DNA of 64,000 bases, taken from Acinetobacter baumannii. Its GTDB lineage: Bacteria > Pseudomonadota > Gammaproteobacteria > Pseudomonadales > Moraxellaceae. Where the stretch lies: the NCBI RefSeq assembly GCF_009759685.1, contig NZ_CP046654.1:3906001-3970000 (forward strand), read 5' to 3'. Shown here in pieces: positions 27,748-37,101 of this stretch (positions within the stretch are counted from its first letter, which is position 1; each line of letters opens with the position of its first letter). The notes beneath the pieces are model-generated. The model worked only from the letters and a program-made list of their open reading frames with translations. It was not told where the DNA came from and made no database searches. The position numbers and the translations under genes are program-made.

Positions 27748-27951
27748 GTGAAAAAGGTTGTTAAAGCGAAAAATTTAATTGCGTTCCGTATTTGGTTAGA
27801 AAAATTAGGGTATTCGGTTAAAAACCTTGCTGATGGAAAAGGTTTTACTTTCAGTTTTAAAAAAGAATATGGCTTAGTGACCTGTGATTTGGCAGGTAAT
27901 GCTTTAGCAATGCAATTAGGTGAAGAGTTTGAGGATCACTTAAAAGCATAA
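27748..27951 (+). CDS. Small conserved-looking cytoplasmic protein, unknown
   Basis: A 67-residue protein starting at GTG, with a strong AGAAGGAG eight bases upstream that fixes the start. The N-terminus is basic (KKVVKAKNLIAFRIWLEKLGYSV) and the C-terminus acidic (GEEFEDHLKA). It has no signal peptide or membrane segment, and a GFTFSFKKEYGLVTCDL beta-like middle. I do not recognise the family. It is monocistronic. Good coding pattern and a strong ribosome-binding site make it real. Confidence 0.7.
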   Translation: MKKVVKAKNLIAFRIWLEKLGYSVKNLADGKGFTFSFKKEYGLVTCDLAGNALAMQLGEEFEDHLKA

Positions 27952-28118
27952 ACCCAGGCGAGTTTGTATACTATTTTTATAGTGTAGATAACTCAGAAGT
28001 TCTGCTTTTTAAAAAGTAGTTCTATACGAGAATTTACGAAATTTTTATAGTGGCTTTCCTTAATAACTATTAATGAGTATATAGTTTTTAAATTATATTT
28101 TTTTGATCATTAAATAAT

Positions 28119-28170
28119 AAAACCTGTAGCACAGCACCTCTCCCGATTTGCCAGTTGCTACAGGTTTTTT
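28119..28170. terminator. Large-loop terminator between the small gene and dctA
   Basis: AAAACCTGTAGCA (28119-28131) pairs with TGCTACAGGTTTT (28156-28168) around a 24-base loop containing CACCTCTCCC. The T-run is stronger on the plus strand, but the stem can also end the minus-strand dctA transcript. Confidence 0.65.
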
Positions 28171-28186
28171 ATTTCGAATTAAAAAA

Positions 28187-29485
28187 TTAATTCGTTTTCG
28201 ATTTGCGTAAAGCTTTATCTAGAACGTCCTTGTCCAGAGCTTTGTCCCAACGGGCAACCACAATGGTTGCACATGCATTACCAATTAAATTGGTTAATGC
28301 ACGACACTCCGACATAAAACGATCAATACCTAAAATAAGCGCCATACCTGCCACTGGTACAGCAGGTACTACCGATAAAGTAGCTGAGAGTGTAATAAAG
28401 CCTGCGCCCGTTACTCCTGCCGCACCTTTAGAACTCACCATTGCCACTAAAAGCAATGCAACCTGCTCACCAATTGATAAATCAACATTACATGCTTGTG
28501 CAATAAATAAAGCCGCCATAGTCATATAGATGTTAGTTCCATCAAGGTTAAATGAGTAACCTGTCGGAATGACAAGACCTACTACAGATTTTTCACAACC
28601 TGCTTTTTGCATTTTATCCATTAAAGATGGTAAAGCAGCTTCAGAAGAGCTTGTACCTAAAACTAACCAGAGTTCGTCTTTGATGTAACGAATTAAATCA
28701 ATAATTGAAAAGCCATTGTAGCGTGCTACAGCCCCTAAAATGATTAATACGAACAGCACTGCCGTGATATAGAAAGTCATAATCAATAGTAATAAATTAC
28801 CGATTGATTCGATTCCATACGCACCGATAGTAAATGCCATAGCACCAAAAGCTCCAATTGGTGCAAGTTTCATTAACATGCCAACCAAATAGAAAACCGG
28901 AGCCGTGAGGTTATTTAAAAAATCAGTAATTGGACGTGCACGGTCACCCAATGCAGCTAAGGAAATACCAAATAGGACTGCCACAAATAGAACCTGCAAA
29001 ATTTCACCACCAGCAAGCGGACTCACTAATGTTTGCGGAATAATATTCATGAAAAAGTCAGTGATATTTGTAGCATGAGCCTTTTCAACGTAACTATTTA
29101 CTTTATCGTTGACTAAGGTTGCCGGGTCAATATTTAAGCCTTTACCAGGTTGAATGATATTAGCCACAATCATACCAACCACAAGCGCAAGGCTAGAGAA
29201 AGTAAGGAAATATAGCATTGCCTTACCTGTCACTCGCCCAACTCGACTCATGTTCGTCATGCTGGCAATACCGGTAACCACTGTCAAAAAGATTACGGGA
29301 GCAATAATCATTTTGACGATTTTGATGAATGCATCACCAAGCGGTTTTAAGCTCTCGCCAAGTTCTGGGTAAAAATGACCAATTAAAATGCCCAAAATAA
29401 TTGCAAAGATGACCTGTACATACAAAATTTGATGAAACTTTTGTTTTTTCTGTACCGTTTCTTGGTCAAGGGTATTGAAATCCAT
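28187..29485 (-). CDS. Dicarboxylate/amino acid:cation symporter (DctA/GltP family)
   Basis: A 432-residue membrane protein of the DAACS family. The serine-rich re-entrant loop [13 protein letters not shown] (about 273-285 by pattern) and the [19 protein letters not shown] motif, which lines the substrate and sodium sites, are clear. The length and N-terminus resemble DctA, which imports succinate, fumarate, malate or orotate, but GltP-like glutamate transport cannot be excluded. It has a long AT-rich upstream region and a terminator downstream. Confidence 0.88.
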   Translation of the reverse strand: MDFNTLDQETVQKKQKFHQILYVQVIFAIILGILIGHFYPELGESLKPLGDAFIKIVKMIIAPVIFLTVVTGIASMTNMSRVGRVTGKAMLYFLTFSSLALVVGMIVANIIQPGKGLNIDPATLVNDKVNSYVEKAHATNITDFFMNIIPQTLVSPLAGGEILQVLFVAVLFGISLAALGDRARPITDFLNNLTAPVFYLVGMLMKLAPIGAFGAMAFTIGAYGIESIGNLLLLIMTFYITAVLFVLIILGAVARYNGFSIIDLIRYIKDELWLVLGTSSSEAALPSLMDKMQKAGCEKSVVGLVIPTGYSFNLDGTNIYMTMAALFIAQACNVDLSIGEQVALLLVAMVSSKGAAGVTGAGFITLSATLSVVPAVPVAGMALILGIDRFMSECRALTNLIGNACATIVVARWDKALDKDVLDKALRKSKTN

Positions 29486-29913
29486 TATCTAAATACCTTT
29501 TCGATGGGGATAAAAAAATAAAATATAAAGCGTGCACCACAAGCTGCTTTAAATGAAGTGGAGCCATTGTAAAGAATAAAAAACACCCTGTGTCATAAAT
29601 TTAAAAAATGTAAAATTTAAAAACCATGCATATTTTTGTATAGAAAATATTTATCTCAATAAGTTTCATAAAACTAAAAGTCTTTAAAAATTTACATAAA
29701 TGCATGTTTATAAAATAATTTAATTAATTACATCATGCATTATCTATGTTTATTTTTGATTTTTAAATGAGCAGAACAGGTATTTTAAAAATAAATGATT
29801 AACTCATCCTCATATCAATCTTAAATTATGAGAATTTATTTTTTAAATAATAAGAAAGATTGATATATATTTATTTAATAAAAACAAGGGACTAGTCTTT
29901 TTATAGATTTTAT
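29486..29913. other. AT-rich gap upstream of the dicarboxylate symporter
   Basis: A 428-base region between the symporter start and the end of a TetR gene. Three ATGCAT-centred motifs occur (near 29625, 29702 and 29735). I find no gene, and the region probably carries the symporter promoter. Confidence 0.4.
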
Positions 29914-30480
29914 CTACTTATTTTTTATAAAAAGACGGTTTAAAAGGTCATATACATACTCAAGACTAAGATCATGATTGGTAAATAAAATTCGAAATAA
30001 CATAGGTGCGATTACTGCCTCGATGATTTCCTGATTAGGTATAGTAAGCTCATTACGTAATTTTGCCCTGTTTTGAATAATATCGAGCTGCTGGATAATT
30101 AAAGTCTCACATTTACGGGCATTAGAATCCGAGTTTGATGTATAGAGTACATCTCGCAATAAGTCTTGCCCAACCTCTGAAGCATATTCTTCAAAATATT
30201 GCTCAACCCATGCTGTAATATCTTGTTGGAACGAACCTAAATCTTTGGGTTCCATGTCAGGTTTGAGTTCATTTAAAGCTACATCTGAAAATAATTGATT
30301 GATGTCACCCCATCGACGGTAAATGGTTGAAGGCGTAACTCCTGCCTGCGCTGCAATCATAGGAATAGTAATTTGGCTTTGCTCAAAATCTTTTTGTAGT
30401 TCTTTTACAGCTTGATGTACCGCAGTTTGTATTCTTTCGCTGCGTCCACCAGGGCGTAATCCAGTAACAACTTTTGCCAT
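29914..30480 (-). CDS. TetR family regulator, divergent from an MFS transporter
   Basis: A 188-residue regulator. The N-terminal helix-turn-helix is ITIPMIAAQAGVTPSTIYRRWG (about 37-58 by pattern), followed by a helical ligand-binding domain with a TetR_C-like DITAWVEQYFEEYASEVGQD stretch. It is divergent from the MFS gene at 30618. Two copies of one palindrome lie between them, as expected for a local repressor of an efflux pump. The inducer is unknown. Confidence 0.88.
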   Translation of the reverse strand: MAKVVTGLRPGGRSERIQTAVHQAVKELQKDFEQSQITIPMIAAQAGVTPSTIYRRWGDINQLFSDVALNELKPDMEPKDLGSFQQDITAWVEQYFEEYASEVGQDLLRDVLYTSNSDSNARKCETLIIQQLDIIQNRAKLRNELTIPNQEIIEAVIAPMLFRILFTNHDLSLEYVYDLLNRLFIKNK

Positions 30481-30539
30481 TTATAAACTCTGTAAAGGGA
30501 TCAAAAAATTTATAAATATTTATAACTATATACAAAATA

Positions 30540-30566
30540 CACTAAAGCTAAGGATTTGCTTTAGTG
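30540..30566. promoter_or_regulatory. Probable TetR operator, copy 1
   Basis: A perfect 9-bp inverted repeat CACTAAAGC/GCTTTAGTG around TAAGGATTT. It shares the core GCTAA..ATTTGC with copy 2. Confidence 0.6.
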
Positions 30567-30578
30567 GAAAAATAATGT

Positions 30579-30603
30579 ATAAAAGCTAAATATTTGCTTT
30601 TAT
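30579..30603. promoter_or_regulatory. Probable TetR operator, copy 2
   Basis: An 8-bp inverted repeat ATAAAAGC/GCTTTTAT around TAAATATTT, centred 38 bases from copy 1 and just before the MFS start. Confidence 0.6.
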
Positions 30604-30617
30604 GTTATTCATCTTAT

Positions 30618-31820
30618 ATGAACAATTCAAGTTCAAAACGGTCAAGAGCTGTTTTTCAATTAGATGCGGCAAGTGCTTTGACACTTAATACCATCACGCT
30701 CATGACATTCATGGCCGCATCTAGTGCGCCGACACCACTCTACCGCCTATACCAACAGCTTTGGCAATTTTCACCGGTTACATTGACTTTGATTTTTGCC
30801 ACCTATGCTTTTACGCTGCTTGGCTCATTACTCATTATTGGTTCTTTGTCTGACTATATTGGACGCCGCCCAGTCATTATTGCAGCTATTTCTCTGCAAA
30901 TTATTTCAATGAGCTTTTTCTTATTTGCTTCAGATGTTTCGATGTTATTTATCGCCCGAGGCTTACAAGGAATCGCAACAGGGCTTGCTGTTTCAGCTAT
31001 AGGCGCAGCAATTTTAGATTTTAGTAAGCTTCATGGCTCACTGATTAATAGTATTGCACCAATGATAGGTATGGCTGTTGGGATTTTTCTGACTTGTTCT
31101 ATTTTGCAATTCTCTGCCCACCCCTTACAGCTTGTTTTTGAGTTCTTATGTTTTCTTCTTATTTGTGAACTCATTTTAAGTTTTCTTACTCCAGAGACCG
31201 CACAAAGAAGATCCGGTGCACTTGCTTCATTAAAACCCAATATGGCCATTCCGCCACAGACAAAAAGCGCTTTATTGAGTATTAGCCCGATTAACATTGC
31301 ACTTTGGATGGTCAGTGGTTTCTTCCTATCGCTTATGCCCTCTTTACTGGCAAAAATTTTCCACACGTCATCGGCATGGCTAAACGGGATTATGTTTATG
31401 GCGCTCGCCCTTTCCGGTGCGGTAGGTATATTAACGCTTAGGAAGTCGACAAATTTCCGTATTTTATTAACCGGTACGCTATCGATTGCTATTGGTGCCA
31501 TTGTCTTATTCATCGCCATTAATCTAACCAATGCTGTAGTTCTATTTTTAGGTTCTATTATTACTGGTGTTGGTTTTGGTACAGCATTTATGGGGGCTAT
31601 TCGTAGTGTAATGCCATTGGCGCTTCCCGAAGAACGTGCGGGTCTTATGGCTGCTTTTTTTGTTGAAAGCTATTTGGCTTTTAGTATTCCTGCAATTTTA
31701 GCTGGCTATTTTGTAGGTAAAATTGGGCTGATGAGTACGGCAAATAGTTATATTAGTTTTATTATCTTATTGTCACTGGTCGCCCTTCTAATGATTATTA
31801 AAAATTTTAAAAATAAATAA
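30618..31820 (+). CDS. MFS transporter, drug-efflux type
   Basis: A 400-residue, 12-helix major facilitator. Residues LSDYIGRRPVII (about 80-91) form the conserved loop 2-3 motif, and SSAPTPLYRLYQQLWQFSP precedes it as in several poorly studied MFS exporters. I start at the ATG at 30618; an upstream TTG at 30594 would lie inside the operator. The neighbouring TetR gene and shared operators suggest an induced exporter. The substrate is not readable. A strong terminator follows. Confidence 0.88.
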   Translation: MNNSSSKRSRAVFQLDAASALTLNTITLMTFMAASSAPTPLYRLYQQLWQFSPVTLTLIFATYAFTLLGSLLIIGSLSDYIGRRPVIIAAISLQIISMSFFLFASDVSMLFIARGLQGIATGLAVSAIGAAILDFSKLHGSLINSIAPMIGMAVGIFLTCSILQFSAHPLQLVFEFLCFLLICELILSFLTPETAQRRSGALASLKPNMAIPPQTKSALLSISPINIALWMVSGFFLSLMPSLLAKIFHTSSAWLNGIMFMALALSGAVGILTLRKSTNFRILLTGTLSIAIGAIVLFIAINLTNAVVLFLGSIITGVGFGTAFMGAIRSVMPLALPEERAGLMAAFFVESYLAFSIPAILAGYFVGKIGLMSTANSYISFIILLSLVALLMIIKNFKNK

Positions 31821-31825
31821 GCCAT

Positions 31826-31856
31826 AAAAAATAGCCTCACTAGAGGCTATTTTTTA
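31826..31856. terminator. Bidirectional terminator after the MFS gene
   Basis: AAAAAATAGCCTC pairs with GAGGCTATTTTTT across ACTA. It also faces the minus-strand acetyltransferase at 31878. Confidence 0.87.
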
Positions 31857-31877
31857 ATAGATGCTCTTTAAGTTCTA

Positions 31878-32330
31878 TTAAAAAGTATCTGCTACATACA
31901 TACGTACCATCTCGCCTTCCTCATCCTTTACCAACGTTAAAAACCGCCAACCACATTTTTCATAAAACTCGGTATGGTCTGTTATTAAATAAAGTGTTTG
32001 GATGCCCTGATTACTCAAGTCTTCACGTACAAAATCTAAAATCTGTTTTGCAATATTTTGGTTTCGATAGTTCTCTTCTACAAATAAAGCACATAAGTTT
32101 GGTGTTAAATCTTTACGCTCATGGAAGTCATTATCAATAACTCCTGCTCCAGCAATTAAATGCTTATCTTTATTTAAAACAATGTACCACTGTGGAATAG
32201 CATGCTTTTGATCAATGGAAATCTGAATACTCTCAAGATAGGCTTCCACAGGGATTTGCCATTTTTCAGAAAACCACTGTGCAGCCATTTCTTTGTATTG
32301 AGGGTAATCAGATAACCGTAATATTTGCAT
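31878..32330 (-). CDS. GNAT family N-acetyltransferase
   Basis: A 150-residue acetyltransferase. The acetyl-CoA-binding region lies at about 84-102 (ALFVEENYRNQNIAKQILDF), with Q-N-x-x-I/A-K in place of the usual Q/R-x-x-G-x-G/A, and the end has FYEKCGWRFLTLV. The substrate is unknown. It lies 27 bases downstream of the sugar dehydrogenase gene on the same strand, so they may be cotranscribed. Confidence 0.85.
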   Translation of the reverse strand: MQILRLSDYPQYKEMAAQWFSEKWQIPVEAYLESIQISIDQKHAIPQWYIVLNKDKHLIAGAGVIDNDFHERKDLTPNLCALFVEENYRNQNIAKQILDFVREDLSNQGIQTLYLITDHTEFYEKCGWRFLTLVKDEEGEMVRMYVADTF

Positions 32331-32357
32331 AAAATAAACCTATTTTGCCCAACCTTT

Positions 32358-33725
32358 TTAAGGTTGAGTTACTGAACTACGAATGGATTGCTGGGTTGGA
32401 CTCTCATAAGTTGTTTCAGCAACTGGTGAAACACGCCATATTGTATTACCAACATCATCTGCGACTAATACTGCACCCGAAAAATCAATTGCTACCCCGA
32501 CAGGACGCCCATACGCTTTGCCTTTTTCACTTAAAAACCCTGTCAAAATATCTTGCGGTGGACCAGAGGGCTGACCACTTCTAAATGGCACAAAAATGAC
32601 TTTATATCCACTATGTGGTTTACGGTTCCAAGAACCGTGCTGTCCAATAAATGCTCCGCCTCTAAATTGTAGCATGAGTTCGGCTGTATAAAATGCAAGA
32701 CCTAACGAAGCAGTGTGGTTACCTAGAGCATAGTCTGGTTTAATTGCACGAGCCACCATGTCAGGATTTTGTGGTTTGACTCGTACATCTACGTGTTGAC
32801 CATAGTAACTATAAGGCCAGCCATAAAAAGCGCCATCTTGTACCGACGTCATATAGTCGGGCACTAAATCACTACCAATTTCATCGCGCTCATTTACAAC
32901 TGTCCAAAGTTTTCCACTTTGAGGCTGCCAAGCCATACCATTTGGATTACGCAGTCCTGTTGCAAATGGACGTGACTGACCACTTGCAATATCAAACTCC
33001 ATAATTTGTGCACGGCCTTTTTCTTGATCTAGACCATTTTCGGCCACATTACTATTGGAGCCAACGGTAATGTAGAGCTTTGTACCTTCACGATTGGCAA
33101 TAACATTTTTGGTCCAATGATGGTTTAGAGGCCCACCCGGTAAGTCCAATACTTTAGTACCGGTTGAAGTAATATGTGTTTCCCCTTCTTGGTAAGGAAA
33201 ACGCATGAGTGAATCCGTATTGGCAACGTATAAATGATTACCTACCAGTACCATACCAAACGGTGAGTTTAGGTTTTTAAGGAATACTGTTTTTTGGTCA
33301 GCTATACCATCGCCATTCGTATCACGGAGTAAACTAATTCGGTTTGCGCTTGGATGAGATGACCCTGCCCGTCTCATTACGAAGGTCATAATCTTGCCTT
33401 TAATCCCTTTGCTGTCTTCAGGTTTAGGCGGAGCATCCGTTTCAGCCACCAGCACATCACCATTTGGTAACACATAAAGCCAACGTGGGTGCTCAAGTCC
33501 TTTAGCAAATGCTTTTACTTTTAAACCTTCCGCCGGAGTCGGCATCACACCACTTGGCCAACCTTGTGCCGGTGCTATATTTACGGTCGGAAATAAGCTT
33601 GTTTTCGGTTCAGGCAACTTTGGTTCCGGACCATAACTCTCGTTAATCGGATATTGAGAGGAAGAAGCACAGCCTGTAACTAAAACGGTAGTGCCCAAAA
33701 TCGGCAGTAAAAAACGTGTAAGCAT
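32358..33725 (-). CDS. PQQ-type sorbosone/glucose dehydrogenase-like lipoprotein
   Basis: A 455-residue exported protein with a lipobox (VTGC, Cys19), so probably a periplasmic lipoprotein. The beta-propeller motifs [45 protein letters not shown] and [18 protein letters not shown] belong to the sorbosone dehydrogenase family (COG2133), which uses PQQ. The sugar oxidised is not known. A divergent YddG-like gene lies 350 bases upstream. Confidence 0.85.
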   Translation of the reverse strand: MLTRFLLPILGTTVLVTGCASSSQYPINESYGPEPKLPEPKTSLFPTVNIAPAQGWPSGVMPTPAEGLKVKAFAKGLEHPRWLYVLPNGDVLVAETDAPPKPEDSKGIKGKIMTFVMRRAGSSHPSANRISLLRDTNGDGIADQKTVFLKNLNSPFGMVLVGNHLYVANTDSLMRFPYQEGETHITSTGTKVLDLPGGPLNHHWTKNVIANREGTKLYITVGSNSNVAENGLDQEKGRAQIMEFDIASGQSRPFATGLRNPNGMAWQPQSGKLWTVVNERDEIGSDLVPDYMTSVQDGAFYGWPYSYYGQHVDVRVKPQNPDMVARAIKPDYALGNHTASLGLAFYTAELMLQFRGGAFIGQHGSWNRKPHSGYKVIFVPFRSGQPSGPPQDILTGFLSEKGKAYGRPVGVAIDFSGAVLVADDVGNTIWRVSPVAETTYESPTQQSIRSSVTQP

Positions 33726-33919
33726 CTTTTATCTCCATTTATTATTTTTTCGCAATAAACACAGGGTAATGCTTTAGAAGAGAGACTTATAGTTGATTTA
33801 TTTAACTGTACTGAGCATTACAGTCTATATTTTTAAAATTTTAATACATAACTGGGTGTTTTCTAGAGGTTTAGCTTACCCTAATGCTTAGCTATAAATT
33901 AATACCTGACATTTAGTTT

Positions 33920-33966
33920 AATTACCAAAAGTATTTATGTTGGCTGATAATACTTATTAGGTAATT
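33920..33966. promoter_or_regulatory. Palindromic element between the sugar dehydrogenase and yddG
   Basis: AATTACC (33920-33926) pairs with GGTAATT (33960-33966), and AAGTATT (33929-33935) with AATACTT (33949-33955). It may be an operator or a leader hairpin. The rest of the 350-base gap is AT-rich with no gene. Confidence 0.4.
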
Positions 33967-34075
33967 TGGTCTATCGTGCCTATTTTTTAATTAAAAATTC
34001 CTTTACCCTGACTTACTTTAATTATTTTTAACTTTCACTGTAGCTCAGGTGCTCAATTAAGTTCATTTATTTCTT

Positions 34076-34987
34076 ATGTCAAAAAATTTAGCAACCTTGA
34101 TTGGTTTAAGTGCCATCCTAATGTGGGCCTCTATGGTAGGCTTTGTAAAACATATTACGACCGCAATCGGTCCAGATGTTGGCATTACGCTGATCTATTC
34201 CTTAAGTGCTTTACTCCTGCTCATTATTTTTAGGGTGCCAAATTTTAAATTAATTTCTAAAAGATACTTAATTTTAGGGGCAATTTTATTTATTGCTTAT
34301 GAGCTTTGCTTTTCGTTTGCACTTGCCTATTCAAAGACGGCGCAACAAGCGATTGAAGTAAGTATTGTGAACTACCTTTGGCCAAGCCTGACTGTTTTAG
34401 CTTTTGTTATTTTTAGAGAGTTAAAATTTAATGTGTTTATTATTTTAGGATTACTCATTTCAATTTCCGGTATCATTTTTATTCAGACCGGGAACGGAGA
34501 TTTTAGTTTAGGTCGTGTTGTCGATAATTTTCATAGTAATCCTTTAAGTTATGTTTTGGCCTTTATAGGTGCCATTATTTGGGCTTTTTACTGTGTGTTG
34601 ACCAAGAAAATGGGTAAAGGACAAAACCCTATTTCTATTTTCTTTCTTGGTGTTGCCATAACCTTATGGCTAAAATTGCTTTTTAGCGGTCAAGTGAGTT
34701 TGCCTTCACTCGATTTAAATACAATTTTATCTTTAATCGTTGCTTCTGCTGCAATTGGCCTCGGTTATGCAGCATGGAATATTGGCATTATTCATGGCAA
34801 CATTACCATGCTGGTGGTTGCGTCTTACTTTACCCCAATCATTTCATCTTTACTTGCCATGCTGGTTTTACAGACAGAATTATCAATCAGCTTTTGGCAA
34901 GGTACAGCCATGGTCACGGCGGGTTCACTGATCTGCTGGCTTTCAACAAATTGGGCTGTGATACGTTCCTATTTCAGAATAAATTAA
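34076..34987 (+). CDS. yddG: DMT-superfamily exporter, YddG-like
   Basis: A 303-residue, ten-helix EamA protein. MWASMVGFVKHITTAIGP and YELCFSFALAYSKTAQQAIEVSIVNYLWPSLTVL match the aromatic amino acid exporter YddG more than generic EamA proteins. The likely role is export of aromatic amino acids or similar compounds across the inner membrane. It converges with the racemase gene, 14 bases away. The symbol is a family-level assignment. Confidence 0.78.
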   Translation: MSKNLATLIGLSAILMWASMVGFVKHITTAIGPDVGITLIYSLSALLLLIIFRVPNFKLISKRYLILGAILFIAYELCFSFALAYSKTAQQAIEVSIVNYLWPSLTVLAFVIFRELKFNVFIILGLLISISGIIFIQTGNGDFSLGRVVDNFHSNPLSYVLAFIGAIIWAFYCVLTKKMGKGQNPISIFFLGVAITLWLKLLFSGQVSLPSLDLNTILSLIVASAAIGLGYAAWNIGIIHGNITMLVVASYFTPIISSLLAMLVLQTELSISFWQGTAMVTAGSLICWLSTNWAVIRSYFRIN

Positions 34988-35001
34988 AAGCTGATGAGTA
35001 T

Positions 35002-35730
35002 TTATACCGAACTAGCAGCAATAGAACGGGCTGCCGTTTTTTGCTCTAATGCAAAATTTACAGCTTCTTTCGCATGAATGGTGGTGGTATCAAATAGAGG
35101 CACAGAAAATTTGATATCACCAATCAACATACAAATTTCGGTACACCCCAAAATAATGCCCTCGGCACCCTGCCCAATCAACTCTTCAACAATGGTCATA
35201 TACTTGTTTTGCGAATCGGGGTTGATCACACCTAAACAAAGCTCGTCATAGATAATGCTATGTACTATTTTCCGATTTGCATCATTTGGAATAATCACCT
35301 CAATACCACGATCTTGTAATCTGGCTTTATAAAAGTCTTGTTCCATGGTGAAAGCGGTTCCCAACAGTGCAACTTTTCGGATATTTTGACTTAAAATTTC
35401 TTTTGCTGTGGCATCAGCAATATGTATAAATGGAACCGTAATGGCATCTTCAATTTGAGGTGCTACCTTATGCATGGTATTAGTACAGACTAAAATACAG
35501 TCTGCCCCTGCTTTTTCTAAATTTTGTGCTTGCTCAGCTAAGTAGGCTCCAGCTTCTTGCCATAAACCTTTCGCTTGTAATGCTGCTATTTCTTCAAAAT
35601 CGACACTATTTAGAATGATTTTGGCTGAATGTAGTTTCCCTAACTTGTTCTGAACCATTCTATTAATTTGTTGATAGTAAAGTGCTGTAGACTCCCAGCT
35701 CATGCCGCCTAATAAGCCGATTGTTTTCAT
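35002..35730 (-). CDS. Aspartate/glutamate racemase family protein
   Basis: A 242-residue PLP-independent racemase fold. The two catalytic cysteines are in VCTNTMHK (about 82-89) and LGCTEICML (about 193-201); the N-terminus MKTIGLLGGMSWESTALYYQ is typical of the YgeA type. It may racemise aspartate, glutamate or broader amino acids. The gene is monocistronic and converges with yddG. Confidence 0.87.
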   Translation of the reverse strand: MKTIGLLGGMSWESTALYYQQINRMVQNKLGKLHSAKIILNSVDFEEIAALQAKGLWQEAGAYLAEQAQNLEKAGADCILVCTNTMHKVAPQIEDAITVPFIHIADATAKEILSQNIRKVALLGTAFTMEQDFYKARLQDRGIEVIIPNDANRKIVHSIIYDELCLGVINPDSQNKYMTIVEELIGQGAEGIILGCTEICMLIGDIKFSVPLFDTTTIHAKEAVNFALEQKTAARSIAASSV

Positions 35731-35867
35731 TATTGAATCCTTCTATTTATGCAAAACTTATCTATATCTCTTATGGGTAAAGCGCAGCTAGAATAAAATT
35801 GCTTTCTTTATTGAATTATTATTCATCTTATAAGCTATAATTTTTTAAACTATTTAATAAGAACTCT

Positions 35868-36374
35868 ATGTTAGAAACAGAACGTTTAATTTTACGGCCA
35901 TTCCTTGAAGAAAACTTACCTATTATGTTGGAGATGTTTCAAGACAAAGATTTTATGGCTTTTTCACCTCATGGTGCCTTATCAACTGAGGCAGCAACTG
36001 ATCGTTTTTTAGAAATTTTGGAGCACTATAAAAATCATAATTTTGGCAAGATGGCTATCGTTTTAAAAGATACCCATAAAATTATTGGTTATTGTGGTTT
36101 TGAAACTTGTGAGGTTGATAGCAAGACAGAAGCTAAACTAGGTTTTAGACTTATTAAAACTGAGCGAAATAAAGGTTATATTGTTGAAGCTTCACTTAAG
36201 TTACTAGAAGACATGCAAAGTCGAAACTTTAAGCATGTGATCGCTTTTTCAGAAAAAGATAATTTACCTGCCCACAACCTATTAAATAAACTTGGTTTTG
36301 AAAAAACAAATTCATCTAGTTACATGAATATGGATGTTATCTTTTTCAAAAAAGACCTGTCATTTCTTCGATAA
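35868..36374 (+). CDS. GNAT acetyltransferase, RimJ/RimL-like
   Basis: A 168-residue protein beginning MLETERLILRPFLEENLPIM, the RimJ/L pattern. The CoA-binding part reads LGFRLIKTERNKGYIVEASLKLL by pattern, where the usual G-x-G/A is partly degenerate, and NLPAHNLLNKLGFEK follows. The substrate could be a protein N-terminus or a small amine. It stands alone. Confidence 0.85.
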   Translation: MLETERLILRPFLEENLPIMLEMFQDKDFMAFSPHGALSTEAATDRFLEILEHYKNHNFGKMAIVLKDTHKIIGYCGFETCEVDSKTEAKLGFRLIKTERNKGYIVEASLKLLEDMQSRNFKHVIAFSEKDNLPAHNLLNKLGFEKTNSSSYMNMDVIFFKKDLSFLR

Positions 36375-36528
36375 AAATAACGTATTACCTTAAAAAACTT
36401 TAAGTGAATGAAGATCTATTGGTTTCAAGAAAACCACTATTAAACCCAAATCATAAAACATAAGAATTCACGCAAAATTCACGACCAGCTCTTTAATTTA
36501 ATCTTATAAAGTTGGCTCGGATATAGAC

Positions 36529-37101
36529 ATGAAAATTATAACTACAGCCCTAGGGCTGATTACCTTGGCAGGTTTAACGGCGTGTAAAAGTGTGCCTAGC
36601 TACTCAGGTGACTATGGCAAAGCTGAACAAAAAATTACTGGTATAGAATTAGATGACCAACAGGCGCTAGATGTGGGCAATCGTTTTGTCGCTGCATTTA
36701 ATACGCTCGGTACTCCTTCTTTTGTTAATAATGCTAGCAATCTTTACGCTGATCAGCTCTATATCAACGATACACTCTCGCAGTTCTCTCAAAAGAAAGA
36801 TCTGATTAAGCATTTTGAAGGCATGAATGCCCGAGTGAATAATGTCACGGTAAAACTCATTAGTGCAACTCATCACCAAGATACAGCCTACATTCATTGG
36901 TACATGACCTATGACTTTAAAATGCTAGGTCGTTCAAAAACGATGGCTTCTTATGGAATTAGTCAAATTAAGATTAATGACCAACAAAAAATTATTTTCC
37001 AGCAAGATTATTGGGATCCAGCGAATGGCCTCTACCGTTCTTTACCCATATTTGGAGGAGTATATAAATGGATATTGCCGTTCAAAAAAGTCGAATCTTG
37101 A
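36529..37101 (+). CDS. NTF2-like lipoprotein
   Basis: A 190-residue protein with a lipobox (LTAC, Cys19). The mature part has an NTF2/SnoaL-like cone fold: LDDQQALDVGNRFVAAFNT helix, SQFSQKKDLIKHFEGMN, and the AYIHWYMTYDFKML beta strands. In other proteobacteria similar proteins are encoded with CFA-type lipid methyltransferases, FAD oxidoreductases and chalcone-isomerase-like proteins, all of which are here. The role is unknown. It overlaps the next gene by 34 bases. Confidence 0.8.
   Translation: MKIITTALGLITLAGLTACKSVPSYSGDYGKAEQKITGIELDDQQALDVGNRFVAAFNTLGTPSFVNNASNLYADQLYINDTLSQFSQKKDLIKHFEGMNARVNNVTVKLISATHHQDTAYIHWYMTYDFKMLGRSKTMASYGISQIKINDQQKIIFQQDYWDPANGLYRSLPIFGGVYKWILPFKKVES

Noticed and set aside
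32345..32584. 79-codon plus-strand frame antisense to the sugar dehydrogenase
   Set aside because: It is the reverse shadow of a gene with clear family motifs.
34774..35049. 91-codon frame spanning the yddG and racemase ends
   Set aside because: It overlaps two good genes in other frames and crosses their convergent stop codons.
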